Below are positions 20,727 through 29,292 of a DNA stretch of 49,953 nucleotides, piece by piece. The notes under the pieces are model-generated. The model made no database searches, was not told the origin of the DNA, and saw only the letters and a program-made list of their open reading frames with translations. The position numbers and the translations under genes were made by a program. Source of the stretch: a virus; the IMG/VR virus record IMGVR_UViG_3300047548_001418, positions 1-49,953 of that record; one strand, given 5' to 3'. Numbering within the stretch: position 1 is the stretch's first letter; every line of letters starts with the position of its first letter.

Positions 20727-21384
20727 GTAAAATAATATTTTTTCCAAATTCTCTACTTGACTCGGCGCTGGGATGGGTGCTATCGAACATAGCCATTTTA
20801 TTTTCAAGAGCCCAGTCTAAATAAAATTCATCTAAATAATCAATCTGATTTTTATCTAAAATATTTTTAAAGATAATCATGGTGCTTTGTTCCATAATAT
20901 CTTTCCAGCCAAAAAATACTAGTAATTTATTGTGATATTTTTTTGCCAATATTAAAACCGATAGTAGTTCTTGGAGGGAATCATTATAATCATGTTCATA
21001 AAAAACAGATTTAGGGATCATCGGGCTTTGACATAGCAAATCTAGCCTAGTATTTTTATCAAAAATATTCTCGTGTGAAACTACAAAATGATTTTTTACA
21101 CCATAAAGCTTGTACGTAGTTTGTATTTCTTTTGCTTTAGATAAATTGATATCATTATTAATTAGTCTTATATGGGGGCGAGTGCATGATGTTATTTCCC
21201 AAAGTATAATATCATTAGTATAAAAAGAATTATGTAAAATATATTCTTGGAATCTTGTGATTTGAAGTTTATTTGAACTTGCACTATGGCTTAAATTAAC
21301 TAATTTTTTATGCGTGTATTCCGCTAAAAATTCTTTCATACCATATATGAACATCAAACTACAACCCAACGCAACCAAATTCAT
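20689..21384 (-). CDS. SGNH-like hydrolase-fold protein
   Basis: 231 residues. Block I is NLVALGCSLMF with Cys-Ser in the nucleophile elbow, then LSHSASSN (oxyanion Gly/Asn-like), and the C-terminus has FDSTHPSAES, the D-x-x-H of SGNH enzymes. It could be an esterase or acyltransferase acting on a sugar or lipid. It is cytoplasmic, without signal peptide. It overlaps the downstream-reading 20157 gene tail-to-tail and shares a 4-base ATGA overlap with the 21381 gene, implying translational coupling. Confidence 0.7.
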   Translation of the reverse strand: MNLVALGCSLMFIYGMKEFLAEYTHKKLVNLSHSASSNKLQITRFQEYILHNSFYTNDIILWEITSCTRPHIRLINNDINLSKAKEIQTTYKLYGVKNHFVVSHENIFDKNTRLDLLCQSPMIPKSVFYEHDYNDSLQELLSVLILAKKYHNKLLVFFGWKDIMEQSTMIIFKNILDKNQIDYLDEFYLDWALENKMAMFDSTHPSAESSREFGKNIILPKLNQLGWLDTL

Positions 21385-21644
21385 TTGTCTACAATAGTAT
21401 GAGATATTATAGTTTTATTTAAACGGTTAGCCAAATTATCGATAAAATCTACGAATTCTTGGGCAGCCTCTTGAGAAACCCAATCTCTAGAATAGGTTGC
21501 TAAACCTGCAAAGTATACGTTCCCATCTGTTTTTTCTTCCTCTATCATTTGGGCTATCTTTACACTTCTTTCTATTTCTATTTCCATATTATTGGCGTCC
21601 TCTGAAGAAGCCCATTCAATTATAGTAGTCTTAGTTAAAATCAT
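21381..21644 (-). CDS. Hypothetical protein
   Basis: 87 residues, hydrophilic, predicted mostly helical with a central AGLATYSRDWVSQEAAQEFVDF. Its stop overlaps the start of the SGNH-like gene, and it begins three bases after the Bug-type protein gene, so it is within the operon. No recognised domain. Confidence 0.7.
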   Translation of the reverse strand: MILTKTTIIEWASSEDANNMEIEIERSVKIAQMIEEEKTDGNVYFAGLATYSRDWVSQEAAQEFVDFIDNLANRLNKTIISHTIVDK

Positions 21645-21647
21645 TTT

Positions 21648-22553
21648 TCACCTATTAAATAAAATGTTATTTTTAAGAATAACTTCTTGTACTAGTTTGT
21701 TATATTTATCATTTATATCTTGGGCTTCCTTATCAAATAATATTATAGGTACGACTCCACGCCTAGCTAATTCAGACTTGAATTCAGTCGTATCCATATT
21801 CGACTTTAAATCAGCCAAAATTTTGTTTTTAATTCCAGGAGCTTGTCGTTTGTCAATAAGAATAACAATTATACTTTCAAACCCAAACTCTTTATTAAAA
21901 ATATTCTTCCAAACAGGAACATTTTTTCTAAAATTGTCTATAGGATGAGTAGCTACTATTACATTAAGTCTAGGATCATCAATAAAGGGCAATAGATTGG
22001 AAAGAATACCAAACACACAGTCTATATGCCCGCCTAACATGTCTGTATAGTGCTTTACTCCTCCTTGATAAGGTATTACCGTAATAAGATCATTTTTTGT
22101 ATGTGATAACAATATTTCTGTGTTCAAATGTTCAGCACCACCTGCAACTGTAGCACCAAAAACTAGTTTTTCTTTATAGTTCAATAAATCTTGTATATTA
22201 TTTATTGACACTTTTTTATTACACGCTAATACACCTGGCATTGTACCTGCTGTAGCAATGACTTCATAATTAGCCACATCGTATGATATACTTTTTTTGT
22301 AAATAATAGGGTTAGTTACGAACATAGTAAAACCTGTAATTATCATGGCGCCGGGATTAAGAGCCATTTCTTGCAAAGCAACTTGTCCTGAAGCTCCAGG
22401 TTTGTTTATTGATACTACCTCTTTGCTGTTCCTAGTAATCATTCTGCTTACAGTATCAACTGTGCCACCTGGTGCGTAGGGGACATATAAAGTTGAATTG
22501 GCAAAAGAATTTTGTGTTATAAAAAATAATAGTATTAAAAAAAATTTCTTCAT
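21648..22553 (-). CDS. Bug/TctC-family solute-binding protein
   Basis: 301 residues with a Sec signal peptide (MKKFFLILLFFITQNSFANS). The mature start VPYAPGGTVDTVSRMI is the signature of the Bug family (tripartite tricarboxylate transporter receptors). GATVAGGAEHLNTEILL and PYQGGVKHYTDMLGGHIDC are further family landmarks. Such periplasmic proteins bind small carboxylates or aromatic acids. It is complete in length (about 300) but no TctA/TctB partner is nearby, so it could recruit a host transporter or act as a scavenger or sensor. It is an unusual cargo for a phage; the family is especially abundant in Burkholderiales. Confidence 0.9.
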   Translation of the reverse strand: MKKFFLILLFFITQNSFANSTLYVPYAPGGTVDTVSRMITRNSKEVVSINKPGASGQVALQEMALNPGAMIITGFTMFVTNPIIYKKSISYDVANYEVIATAGTMPGVLACNKKVSINNIQDLLNYKEKLVFGATVAGGAEHLNTEILLSHTKNDLITVIPYQGGVKHYTDMLGGHIDCVFGILSNLLPFIDDPRLNVIVATHPIDNFRKNVPVWKNIFNKEFGFESIIVILIDKRQAPGIKNKILADLKSNMDTTEFKSELARRGVVPIILFDKEAQDINDKYNKLVQEVILKNNILFNR

Positions 22554-23689
22554 TTCATTTTTCCTATCTGATAGTGTTTACCAAAAGGTATCAGGCCATC
22601 CGCAATACCTAAATCCTCGTTTATACTTATAAAGTTTTTTGCTTCAGCTTTTAAATATTCTATTCCATTTTTCCACCCGTAGAATGCTTTATCTTGTTTG
22701 AAAGTACGGAAAAATATATTAGCAAATTCGTTATGCCAATCAAATACAGGTTTATCAGCTTGATACCATTCATTGTTCCAAGTAGTGTATAATAATGGTC
22801 TCAAAATTCTTTCTTGAACTAAGAGATAATTTTTTCTGTCTAGACTGGACCACAATGTTTTATAATGATGGTTAAATTCTACATATTTTTTAATAATATG
22901 GGCTTGTTTTGCTAACATTTTTAATGAGTCTGGATGCCAATAAAAATATTCTATAGTAACATTATTATAATCTTTAATATGTTCAACTACGCCATAATTA
23001 GCCGTCTTATCGGCGAAGGTAATGTAAAATTCGTCATTTTTAATCCATGTCAAAGGTTTATCTATTCCAAATATCACGGCAATCTTTTTATCTTTGTCAA
23101 ACTTTTTTCTCAGTTCGTTTATATGTAATAGATTATATCTTGTTGTACCTACAGGATTAAGTCGTTCTCTTCTATTAAGTATCCATTCACCGTCTAACTC
23201 TACTGACATAGTTTCAATAAGATGGTCACTCATATCTTTTATTGTAATTTTAGTATTAGGGCAATTATTATAAATTTCTTTTAAACGAGGTATAGTTTGT
23301 AGAAAATGTTCCGCTGAATAATTCTCAGCTTTTTTATTATTTTTATCCAAATCGACAAACTTGTCATTAATCTTAGACATAGTGTTTATGATTAATTCAT
23401 CTATGTGAAGGCCCTGTCTATAGAAACTCATGAATATATTATGTGTGTCACTGCCTGCACTGTAGCTTATAGCAATATAATCATATTTCTCTCGTAATTC
23501 TCTCGCCCTCTGGTCATATAAAAAATCCAATGATTCTTCTGGTTCTATTTTCCAATCAAACTTACTAAATTGTGCATCATTAAAAACCCAGTTAACTGGT
23601 TGATTAGTTTTTGTAGCATAAATGCAAGCTTGAATTTTAGAAAAAAATTCTTTATTCCCTACAATATAATATCCTAATGTTTTGTTCAT
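22550..23689 (-). CDS. PP-loop (asparagine-synthase-like) ATPase
   Basis: 379 residues. The P-loop-like ISYSAGSDTHN (residues 74-84) is an atypical PP-motif (S-x-G-x-D) of N-type ATP pyrophosphatases such as the asparagine-synthetase C-domain. The N-terminal half is novel and rich in aromatic residues. These enzymes adenylate a carboxylate and transfer it to a nucleophile. It overlaps the Bug gene start (ATGA) and the oxygenase stop, so it is translated in the same operon. The substrate cannot be inferred. Two more PP-loop genes are at 25633 and 26684. Confidence 0.72.
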   Translation of the reverse strand: MNKTLGYYIVGNKEFFSKIQACIYATKTNQPVNWVFNDAQFSKFDWKIEPEESLDFLYDQRARELREKYDYIAISYSAGSDTHNIFMSFYRQGLHIDELIINTMSKINDKFVDLDKNNKKAENYSAEHFLQTIPRLKEIYNNCPNTKITIKDMSDHLIETMSVELDGEWILNRRERLNPVGTTRYNLLHINELRKKFDKDKKIAVIFGIDKPLTWIKNDEFYITFADKTANYGVVEHIKDYNNVTIEYFYWHPDSLKMLAKQAHIIKKYVEFNHHYKTLWSSLDRKNYLLVQERILRPLLYTTWNNEWYQADKPVFDWHNEFANIFFRTFKQDKAFYGWKNGIEYLKAEAKNFISINEDLGIADGLIPFGKHYQIGKMK

Positions 23690-24399
23690 AACAAATGCTC
23701 TATGTCTTGTTGATCGTCTAATGATATCATTAAGGTATATCGGTCATGCTTGCTGAAATTCATAACTGCGTGTTTATATCCAGTGTTTAAAAAATATGCA
23801 TACCCAACATCAAATGATGTAGATATAATATCATTCTTTACCCAAAAAACGTTCACACATTCTTTATCACTTATGATAGGAATAATTATTCTAACTTTAT
23901 AGCCTGGATCATAATCAATGTGGGGGCTAATGTGCTTGCCTGCAAAAACTTTTCCTAAACGAATTCGGGCTGCTTTAGATTTAAATCTACTTAGAATATT
24001 ATCTATCAACTCTTGATTTTCAATATAGTGTTCCGTTTTTGAATTATGCAGCGATTCATTGAGTAACGAATTATCTGCATCCATCAATTGTTTTTTATTT
24101 CTAAAACTCTTAGTTTTTGAACCCACATTCAAATTTTTATCTAACTTACTTAAATCATTAAAATCTATTTTGATATTATTTAATTTAGTGTCTGTCAATG
24201 CTATTTCATAAAAATTTTCATATGAATCTTCTACTAAGGTTTTATGTATTTGCGATGCTGTTTTGTTTATGTCTATCAACGGTCTGAACTTAGAGTCTGA
24301 TTTTATAACCAGCTGCTGTAGCTCTTGAATCAAACTATTCTCTAATACTATGTTATCTAATTTCTGAAAGGGGGGTAATGAATGTTTTAATTTGATCAT
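23686..24399 (-). CDS. Aspartyl-hydroxylase-like 2OG/Fe(II)-oxygenase
   Basis: 237 residues. ISPHIDYDPGYKVRIIIP gives H160-x-D162 and the following conserved Arg; GYKHAVMNFSKHDRYTLMISL gives distal H210 and R220. This layout is typical of aspartyl/asparaginyl beta-hydroxylase-like proteins. The first 140 residues are a helical extension. It is the third oxygenase of the cluster and lies between the PP-loop and desaturase genes, separated by 3 bases and a 4-base overlap respectively. Confidence 0.8.
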   Translation of the reverse strand: MIKLKHSLPPFQKLDNIVLENSLIQELQQLVIKSDSKFRPLIDINKTASQIHKTLVEDSYENFYEIALTDTKLNNIKIDFNDLSKLDKNLNVGSKTKSFRNKKQLMDADNSLLNESLHNSKTEHYIENQELIDNILSRFKSKAARIRLGKVFAGKHISPHIDYDPGYKVRIIIPIISDKECVNVFWVKNDIISTSFDVGYAYFLNTGYKHAVMNFSKHDRYTLMISLDDQQDIEHLL

Positions 24400-24402
24400 A
24401 TT

Positions 24403-25104
24403 TTACTTTATATATTCATAAATTTTTCCGCCCCAATCAAACTTATGTCTAAAGCTTGGGTTGGCGGGCTGTTCATGGTGATTTTTATGAAAACCTTCAC
24501 CTCCTACTAGTAACCCCAATAAAGTTTTATTTATTGGGCCTGTCTTATCGTGGCAAAAAATATTGATTAAGCTACCACCAAACCACATAACAAACCCCGG
24601 TATAATGAACAAGACCCAATAATATATGAATGGCAAGCAAATTATACCTAATATATGGACACTTACTAAAACCTTGAAATAATGTTTGTGTTGAAATACG
24701 TATATGTTTTTCTTAAGTAGATCAGGGACATATTTTAGTAAGTCTTTATTATTATCTGAGAGTTGCCAATACGCTTTGAACTTTCCCAATATTATTGGAC
24801 TGTGTGGATCTTTTATAGTGTCACTAAATCTATGATGTTTTCTATGTGCGCCTGCCCAGGCAATTGCAGAAGAAGTCGCACCCAACCACGATAGTAAAAC
24901 AAGAATGTTTTCCATTATGGGGTTTATTTTATTTTTATGTGCAACTATTCTATGGAATAGAACTGTACCACAAAATCCCACAAAAAATATTTGGTTAAAA
25001 ATTATTGCAGGTATCGAAACATACAAGGGAATAATGAATAGGCCCATTAAAAACATTAAGTGAATATATATTTGAAGAGTTATAAGTTTTTTGTAAAAAT
25101 TCAT
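24403..25104 (-). CDS. Membrane fatty-acid desaturase
   Basis: 233 residues from the ATG at 25104 (GGAA site, ATGA overlap with the upstream stop). Hydrophobic segments alternate with three histidine boxes: HRIVAH, HRKHH and HKNHH, the di-iron ligands of integral-membrane acyl-CoA/acyl-lipid desaturases. The enzyme would introduce a double bond in a fatty acyl chain in the host membrane. It is shorter than usual (about 300) but all boxes are present. Membrane-lipid change or modification of a lipid intermediate of the cluster are possible roles. Confidence 0.88.
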   Translation of the reverse strand: MNFYKKLITLQIYIHLMFLMGLFIIPLYVSIPAIIFNQIFFVGFCGTVLFHRIVAHKNKINPIMENILVLLSWLGATSSAIAWAGAHRKHHRFSDTIKDPHSPIILGKFKAYWQLSDNNKDLLKYVPDLLKKNIYVFQHKHYFKVLVSVHILGIICLPFIYYWVLFIIPGFVMWFGGSLINIFCHDKTGPINKTLLGLLVGGEGFHKNHHEQPANPSFRHKFDWGGKIYEYIK

Positions 25105-25640
25105 AGTATGAGTTCCAATATCCATTGTGGCACGTTATTAAACATTATGGGTTCTGGGCTAGATGTAAAATTTAGATGAGGTAATTCTTTACTTATTAAG
25201 TATTTATGTGCCATGAATAGTTTATGATTATATCCATTGTATGAAAAAATTACCTTAGAGCAATCATTTCGTTTAGCCCTATCTATTTGATGAGGTACCA
25301 TATATCTAAAAGTAGGCGAGGAACCTATCAAACCTTTACGAGTAGCAAGATCGATGTTAGCAAATCCCCTAAAGAGTCCTTGATACACTTTGTCATTATT
25401 TATAAATCTAATTATCCCCCCGGAACCAGTCCAAATTTTATTTTTATTGTATATTAATTGGTAAGTATCAATTTCATGATTTTGAATTGTGGCTAGTAGC
25501 CCCCATTTAACTTTATCGCCATAATTGTCAGGTAAATTCTCTCTGTCCGTATTAAATTTAGCGCATAAAGCATTTTCTAGCTCTGTCAAAAAATCTCTCT
25601 TGTTATTGCTACTCAATGTTACTATACGTAGGTTATCCAT
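25101..25640 (-). CDS. Hypothetical protein, possibly GNAT-like
   Basis: 179 residues. It overlaps both neighbours by 4-8 bases. A central GSGGIIRFINNDKVYQGLFRGF and later KVIFSYNGYNHKLFMAHKY are reminiscent of the acetyl-CoA-binding and C-terminal strands of N-acyltransferases, but the diagnostic Q/R-x-x-G-x-G/A motif is absent. Sitting between a desaturase and a PP-loop enzyme, an acyl transfer role would make sense, but this is speculative. Confidence 0.6.
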   Translation of the reverse strand: MDNLRIVTLSSNNKRDFLTELENALCAKFNTDRENLPDNYGDKVKWGLLATIQNHEIDTYQLIYNKNKIWTGSGGIIRFINNDKVYQGLFRGFANIDLATRKGLIGSSPTFRYMVPHQIDRAKRNDCSKVIFSYNGYNHKLFMAHKYLISKELPHLNFTSSPEPIMFNNVPQWILELIL

Positions 25641-26619
25641 TTTTAATTGAACCCCTAGTCATTTCTGCGAAAACATCATCTATTGTTTTTAATACTACAC
25701 GGTTACTGATCTCACCTTTGTATTTTTTAATTAGAAATTCTCTGTATTCAGCCACTAAAGGCTCAACTTTTTCTAAACCATATTTCTTTGTGCGAGTAAT
25801 AATATCGGGATACACTTGGCGCCACCCTAGTATTTTTGTACTGTTGATTCCTAGTTTACCTATATATTCATCATTTCTTAACTTTTTCGACCAGTCACTA
25901 GTTATCTGTGCCAAATATAATTCGGGAGTAAACTTTAACCAACACATTATAGCTTCCCTATTTTTTTCTTTACTATATCTTTCCCATCCTATCTCGATTT
26001 CGTCGTTAACATGAACCCAAAATCCTTTTTTAGTGTAATCAGTATCTTCAACCATTTGAGCTTGATAAGTAACTTCTTTGTAATTAGAAGAGCATTTCAG
26101 CCTTCTCCAAGTAGCATTACCATCCCCTCCAATTACCAATGAATTATCATCTATGTAATCTATAAATTTTAGTTGTGGTAAACCCCTTGGATCACCGATC
26201 TGAGATACCTCACTTATATGTTCTGCTTCATTTTCAAAAAATTTAGCTAAGGAAAAATCTATTATTTTATAAGGTATATTATACAATTCCGCTACTGTCA
26301 CAGCATGTGATACATCGTATAAATTGAAATCATTCTCATACCTAAATATATAAGCATGCATATCAACATTTAAATCCTTAAATGTCCTAGCAACTAACTC
26401 ACTATCAATACCACCTGAAAATAATATAGAAATTTTTTTATTTGGGAAACATTCCAGTGTTTTTATAGCGTTTCGTCTTATTTCATATTTTATAGAAAAA
26501 TATGATGTAATATTAGAATCTAATTCTATTGTTAAATTGGACGATACAGTCTGTTTTCTGGAAAGTAGTTTTCCATCATAATACCATTTAAACCAATTGT
26601 TATACGTAGTTTGTATCAT
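25633..26619 (-). CDS. PP-loop (asparagine-synthase-like) ATPase
   Basis: 328 residues from the ATG at 26619; the longer frame to 26652 begins with a non-ATG codon and lies across a TATAAATA box, so it is rejected. ILFSGGIDSELVARTF (SGGIDS at 68-73) is a canonical N-type ATP pyrophosphatase loop as in asparagine synthetase and QueC. The C-terminal half (GGDGNATWRRL, GWRQVYPD) is similar in plan to the 26684 protein. It lacks a glutamine amidotransferase domain, so it would use another amine or carboxylate partner. Confidence 0.82.
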   Translation of the reverse strand: MIQTTYNNWFKWYYDGKLLSRKQTVSSNLTIELDSNITSYFSIKYEIRRNAIKTLECFPNKKISILFSGGIDSELVARTFKDLNVDMHAYIFRYENDFNLYDVSHAVTVAELYNIPYKIIDFSLAKFFENEAEHISEVSQIGDPRGLPQLKFIDYIDDNSLVIGGDGNATWRRLKCSSNYKEVTYQAQMVEDTDYTKKGFWVHVNDEIEIGWERYSKEKNREAIMCWLKFTPELYLAQITSDWSKKLRNDEYIGKLGINSTKILGWRQVYPDIITRTKKYGLEKVEPLVAEYREFLIKKYKGEISNRVVLKTIDDVFAEMTRGSIKNG

Positions 26620-26683
26620 AACTATATTTATAATGCATTGTTTGTTACACAACTAAATAAACAAGCAGAAAGTTATTCACTAT

Positions 26684-27598
26684 ATGAATATTATTTGGCG
26701 AGATGGCCTTGACAACTATAAACAGTATACACATAATATAAATGTAGATACCAATATACATAATTTCAATATTGAAATATTAGATATTCCCTATACAGAG
26801 TATAGTTCTCTATCTGATTATACTGTAAGCGTGCTGGGGAACAAGGGTACAAAATTTGTTGATATATTATATAGTGGTGGATTAGACAGTGAATTGGCCC
26901 TTGTACTATGCTTACAAAACAAAATACCAGTTCGCGCCATCACAATGAGATTGATAGTAAAGGGTTATGCCATTAACACACATGACCTATATTATAGTGA
27001 AAAGTTTTGCAGAGCAAATAATGTCCAGCACATCATTATTGATTTAGATGTCGAACACTTTTTTGAAAATGGTATTCATATAAACTATCTTAGCCCTTAT
27101 TTTATAACAGAGCCACATGTTGCAACTCATTTTTGGTTATTTGAACAATGTGAGGGATTCCCTGTATTGGGAGGTGATTATAGTTGGCCCTGGGTGCATA
27201 AACCTCTTTTGAGTCCTCACAGACACAACTACTCTTATTACGACAAGTTTCTAAGGGATAATAATATGGAGGGTATAGGAAATTTTTTGAATTACAGCTT
27301 GGCATCAAATTTAATTTGTATAAAAACGCATCTGGAAGTATTCAAGAAAAATCAGTTAGAAACCGATCCCAAAAATATACCAATATTTAAACAAAGTTTT
27401 TGGGGAACATTGAATCTTCCTCTGCCTGAGCGAAGAGCTAGAAGTTACGGGTGGGACAACTCATCAGTATTTAATTTATCCCGTTATAAAGTCAGTCTAA
27501 TTAAAGAATTTGGAGTAACACATAGCACTATTACATGGGGAAATCATATAACCAATATTATTGGTGGTGATAGAAATACAAATGGAAAATACAACTAA
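26684..27598 (+). CDS. PP-loop (asparagine-synthase-like) ATPase
   Basis: 304 residues. SGGLDSE at 64-70 is the PP-loop. It shares with the 25633 protein the AVTVAELYN/YYSEKFCRANN helix region after the loop, the D-x-E-H-F-F-E-N/FFENE element and a GGDYSW/GGDGNATW signature. The two are divergent paralogues across a 64-base intergenic gap. Its 3' end overlaps the next gene by 17 bases, so they are probably co-translated. Confidence 0.8.
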   Translation: MNIIWRDGLDNYKQYTHNINVDTNIHNFNIEILDIPYTEYSSLSDYTVSVLGNKGTKFVDILYSGGLDSELALVLCLQNKIPVRAITMRLIVKGYAINTHDLYYSEKFCRANNVQHIIIDLDVEHFFENGIHINYLSPYFITEPHVATHFWLFEQCEGFPVLGGDYSWPWVHKPLLSPHRHNYSYYDKFLRDNNMEGIGNFLNYSLASNLICIKTHLEVFKKNQLETDPKNIPIFKQSFWGTLNLPLPERRARSYGWDNSSVFNLSRYKVSLIKEFGVTHSTITWGNHITNIIGGDRNTNGKYN

Positions 27599-28154
27599 TA
27601 TAAATTTTGACGCTTTTAGCCATGGCCAAATAAAAAGTAAATTGTGGCTTTGTGAGAACCTAGAAAACCATATACCCAATTTAGCTAATGTATGTATATT
27701 AGGTTCATGGTATAATATTTTGGCATTCATGTTATTAACTAGAAACCCTAGTAGCTTCCAATCTATTGTAGGAATGGATATAGATGCTAATGCCACATGT
27801 GTAGCAGATAAAATTATTAATTATTGGTCTATTGAGGGGATGAATGTCTCAAATAAAAATGTAGATGTCAATAATCAACCTTTAGAAATGTATAATGTTG
27901 TTATTAACTGTTCACCAGAACACATGGAAAAATCAGATTGGTTTAATAACATAATTCCTGGTACTTTAGTATGTATCCAATCAAGTAATGTTTTGGATGC
28001 TAACCATCCCTGGTATATAAAAAACCCCAGCCCTGACCTAAATAGCTTTGCATCTAAATATCCCCTTAGAGAGATATTATTTTTAGATACACTACCTATA
28101 AGGTACAGTAACGGCTGGGGATATGATCGCTATATGATAATAGGTATCAAATAG
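27582..28154 (+). CDS. Rossmann methyltransferase-like protein
   Basis: 190 residues from the ATG at 27582 (GGTGATAG upstream). VCILGSWYNILAF followed by IVGMDIDANA is the SAM-binding motif I/II pattern of class I methyltransferases, and YNVVINCSPEHM (acidic/NCSP post-strand 4) resembles the catalytic region. It overlaps the PP-loop gene and converges on ahpD with an 8-base overlap. The acceptor is unknown; it may modify the product of the cluster. Confidence 0.65.
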   Translation: MENTTNINFDAFSHGQIKSKLWLCENLENHIPNLANVCILGSWYNILAFMLLTRNPSSFQSIVGMDIDANATCVADKIINYWSIEGMNVSNKNVDVNNQPLEMYNVVINCSPEHMEKSDWFNNIIPGTLVCIQSSNVLDANHPWYIKNPSPDLNSFASKYPLREILFLDTLPIRYSNGWGYDRYMIIGIK

Positions 28155-28662
28155 CGACTTTACCTACTGCGTTAATAACCGCAGCAATCTTACCTACTGC
28201 TTGTAATTGCTGAACAGTCATACCTTCATTCTTAAGAATGTCGTAATGTGACTTAACACAGAAATGGCACTTACCTACTATTGAAGCGCATAGTGCGTAC
28301 ATTTCAAACTTTTTCTTTGAAACTCCGCCATGTGTAGCATAAGCTTGCATACGCAATCCTGCAGGCAAACCTTTTAGATTAGCATCACCTGTCATTTCAA
28401 CAAATGGATAATAAACATTGTTCATACCCATAAGTGCTGCTGCCGTCTTAGCAGCTTCACGCTCAGGTGTGCCCATAAGAGGACCATTCATACCAATCTC
28501 AAATGCCAACTCACCGTTACCAGCCATGATAGCTGCGGCTAACGCACAAGCATGTGCATCGATTTCATCTAAGCCTGAACGATTGATTACTGCGTCCAAG
28601 TTTAGCTTGATATCTTTAGCATGGTCAGGGATGCTATTTTTTACCTGATCTACCCAATTCAT
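28147..28662 (-). CDS. ahpD: Alkylhydroperoxidase AhpD
   Basis: 171 residues, typical for AhpD (about 175). The active-site motif CHFCVKSH (Cys-x-x-Cys-x3-His) is present near residue 131, with the preceding helix ALCASIVGK. AhpD relays electrons to AhpC and has weak peroxidase activity. The start overlaps the ahpC stop (ATGA), as in bacterial ahpCD operons. Together they would detoxify peroxides in the infected cell. Complete, no missing residues seen. Confidence 0.95.
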   Translation of the reverse strand: MNWVDQVKNSIPDHAKDIKLNLDAVINRSGLDEIDAHACALAAAIMAGNGELAFEIGMNGPLMGTPEREAAKTAAALMGMNNVYYPFVEMTGDANLKGLPAGLRMQAYATHGGVSKKKFEMYALCASIVGKCHFCVKSHYDILKNEGMTVQQLQAVGKIAAVINAVGKVAI

Positions 28663-29192
28663 AGTGTTTCACCACCGATAGCACGATTGCAAGGGCAAAG
28701 CTCACCAGTTTGTAGTGCGTCAAGTACACGCAGAGTTTCGTCTGCGTTACGACCAACGTCTAGGTTGTTGACTGTAACATGTTGAATAACATTGTTTGGA
28801 TCAACAATAAAAGTTGCACGTAGAGCGGCACCTGCTGGTGCATAAAAAACACCTAGTTGATCGATTAGACTACGCTCATCGCGCGCTGTATCAGCGAATT
28901 GTACATGGCTGATTTTGCTTAGATCAGAGTGGGCTTTTTGCCAACCTAGTTTGCAGAACTCGTTGTCGGTTGAACCAGTTAGCAGAACGGCGCCGCGGTC
29001 AATAAAGTCTTGAACTAGCTTATCGTAAGCTACGATTTCTGTAGGGCATACGAAAGTGAAGTCTTTTGGATAGTAAACAATTACTTTCCACTTACCTTCA
29101 AATGATTTTTCTGTAATGTTAAAAAACTTATCGCTACCTGGATTGATACCAGTAACTACGAATGATTCTAGTTTGTCGCCTACTGTTTTCAT
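28659..29192 (-). CDS. ahpC: Alkyl hydroperoxide reductase AhpC (2-Cys peroxiredoxin)
   Basis: 177 residues from the ATG at 29192 (CAGGAGAG site); the longer frame is an upstream artefact. The peroxidatic Cys is in DFTFVCPTE, the resolving Cys in GELCPCN near residue 165. It reduces peroxides and peroxynitrite. Located at the head of an ahpC-ahpD pair with its own promoter and a palindrome in the leader. This pairing in a phage suggests managing oxidative stress during infection; the electron donor is unknown, with glutaredoxin at 35156 one candidate. Confidence 0.95.
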   Translation of the reverse strand: MKTVGDKLESFVVTGINPGSDKFFNITEKSFEGKWKVIVYYPKDFTFVCPTEIVAYDKLVQDFIDRGAVLLTGSTDNEFCKLGWQKAHSDLSKISHVQFADTARDERSLIDQLGVFYAPAGAALRATFIVDPNNVIQHVTVNNLDVGRNADETLRVLDALQTGELCPCNRAIGGETL

Positions 29193-29222
29193 ATTTTCTC
29201 TCCTGTGTGTAAAAATATATAT

Positions 29223-29262
29223 TACAATAGCCTTATTGTAGCATAAGACTATTGTATAGCAA
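29223..29262 (-). promoter_or_regulatory. ahpC promoter with overlapping palindrome
   Basis: -35 TTGCTA, 16-base spacer, -10 TACAAT (29235-29262). The -10 is one half of the perfect inverted repeat TACAATA-GCCT-TATTGTA (29223-29240), and a further CTATTGTATAG-like half-site lies in the spacer. This looks like an operator for a peroxide- or phage-encoded regulator. Confidence 0.6.
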
Positions 29263-29292
29263 GTGTTTTGGGTAAATTGTCTTAGTTTTGTC

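Noticed and set aside
26620-26652. Upstream extension of the PP-loop gene to 26652
   Set aside because: The extension begins with TTG and lies across a TATAAATA promoter-like box; the ATG at 26619 is the better start.
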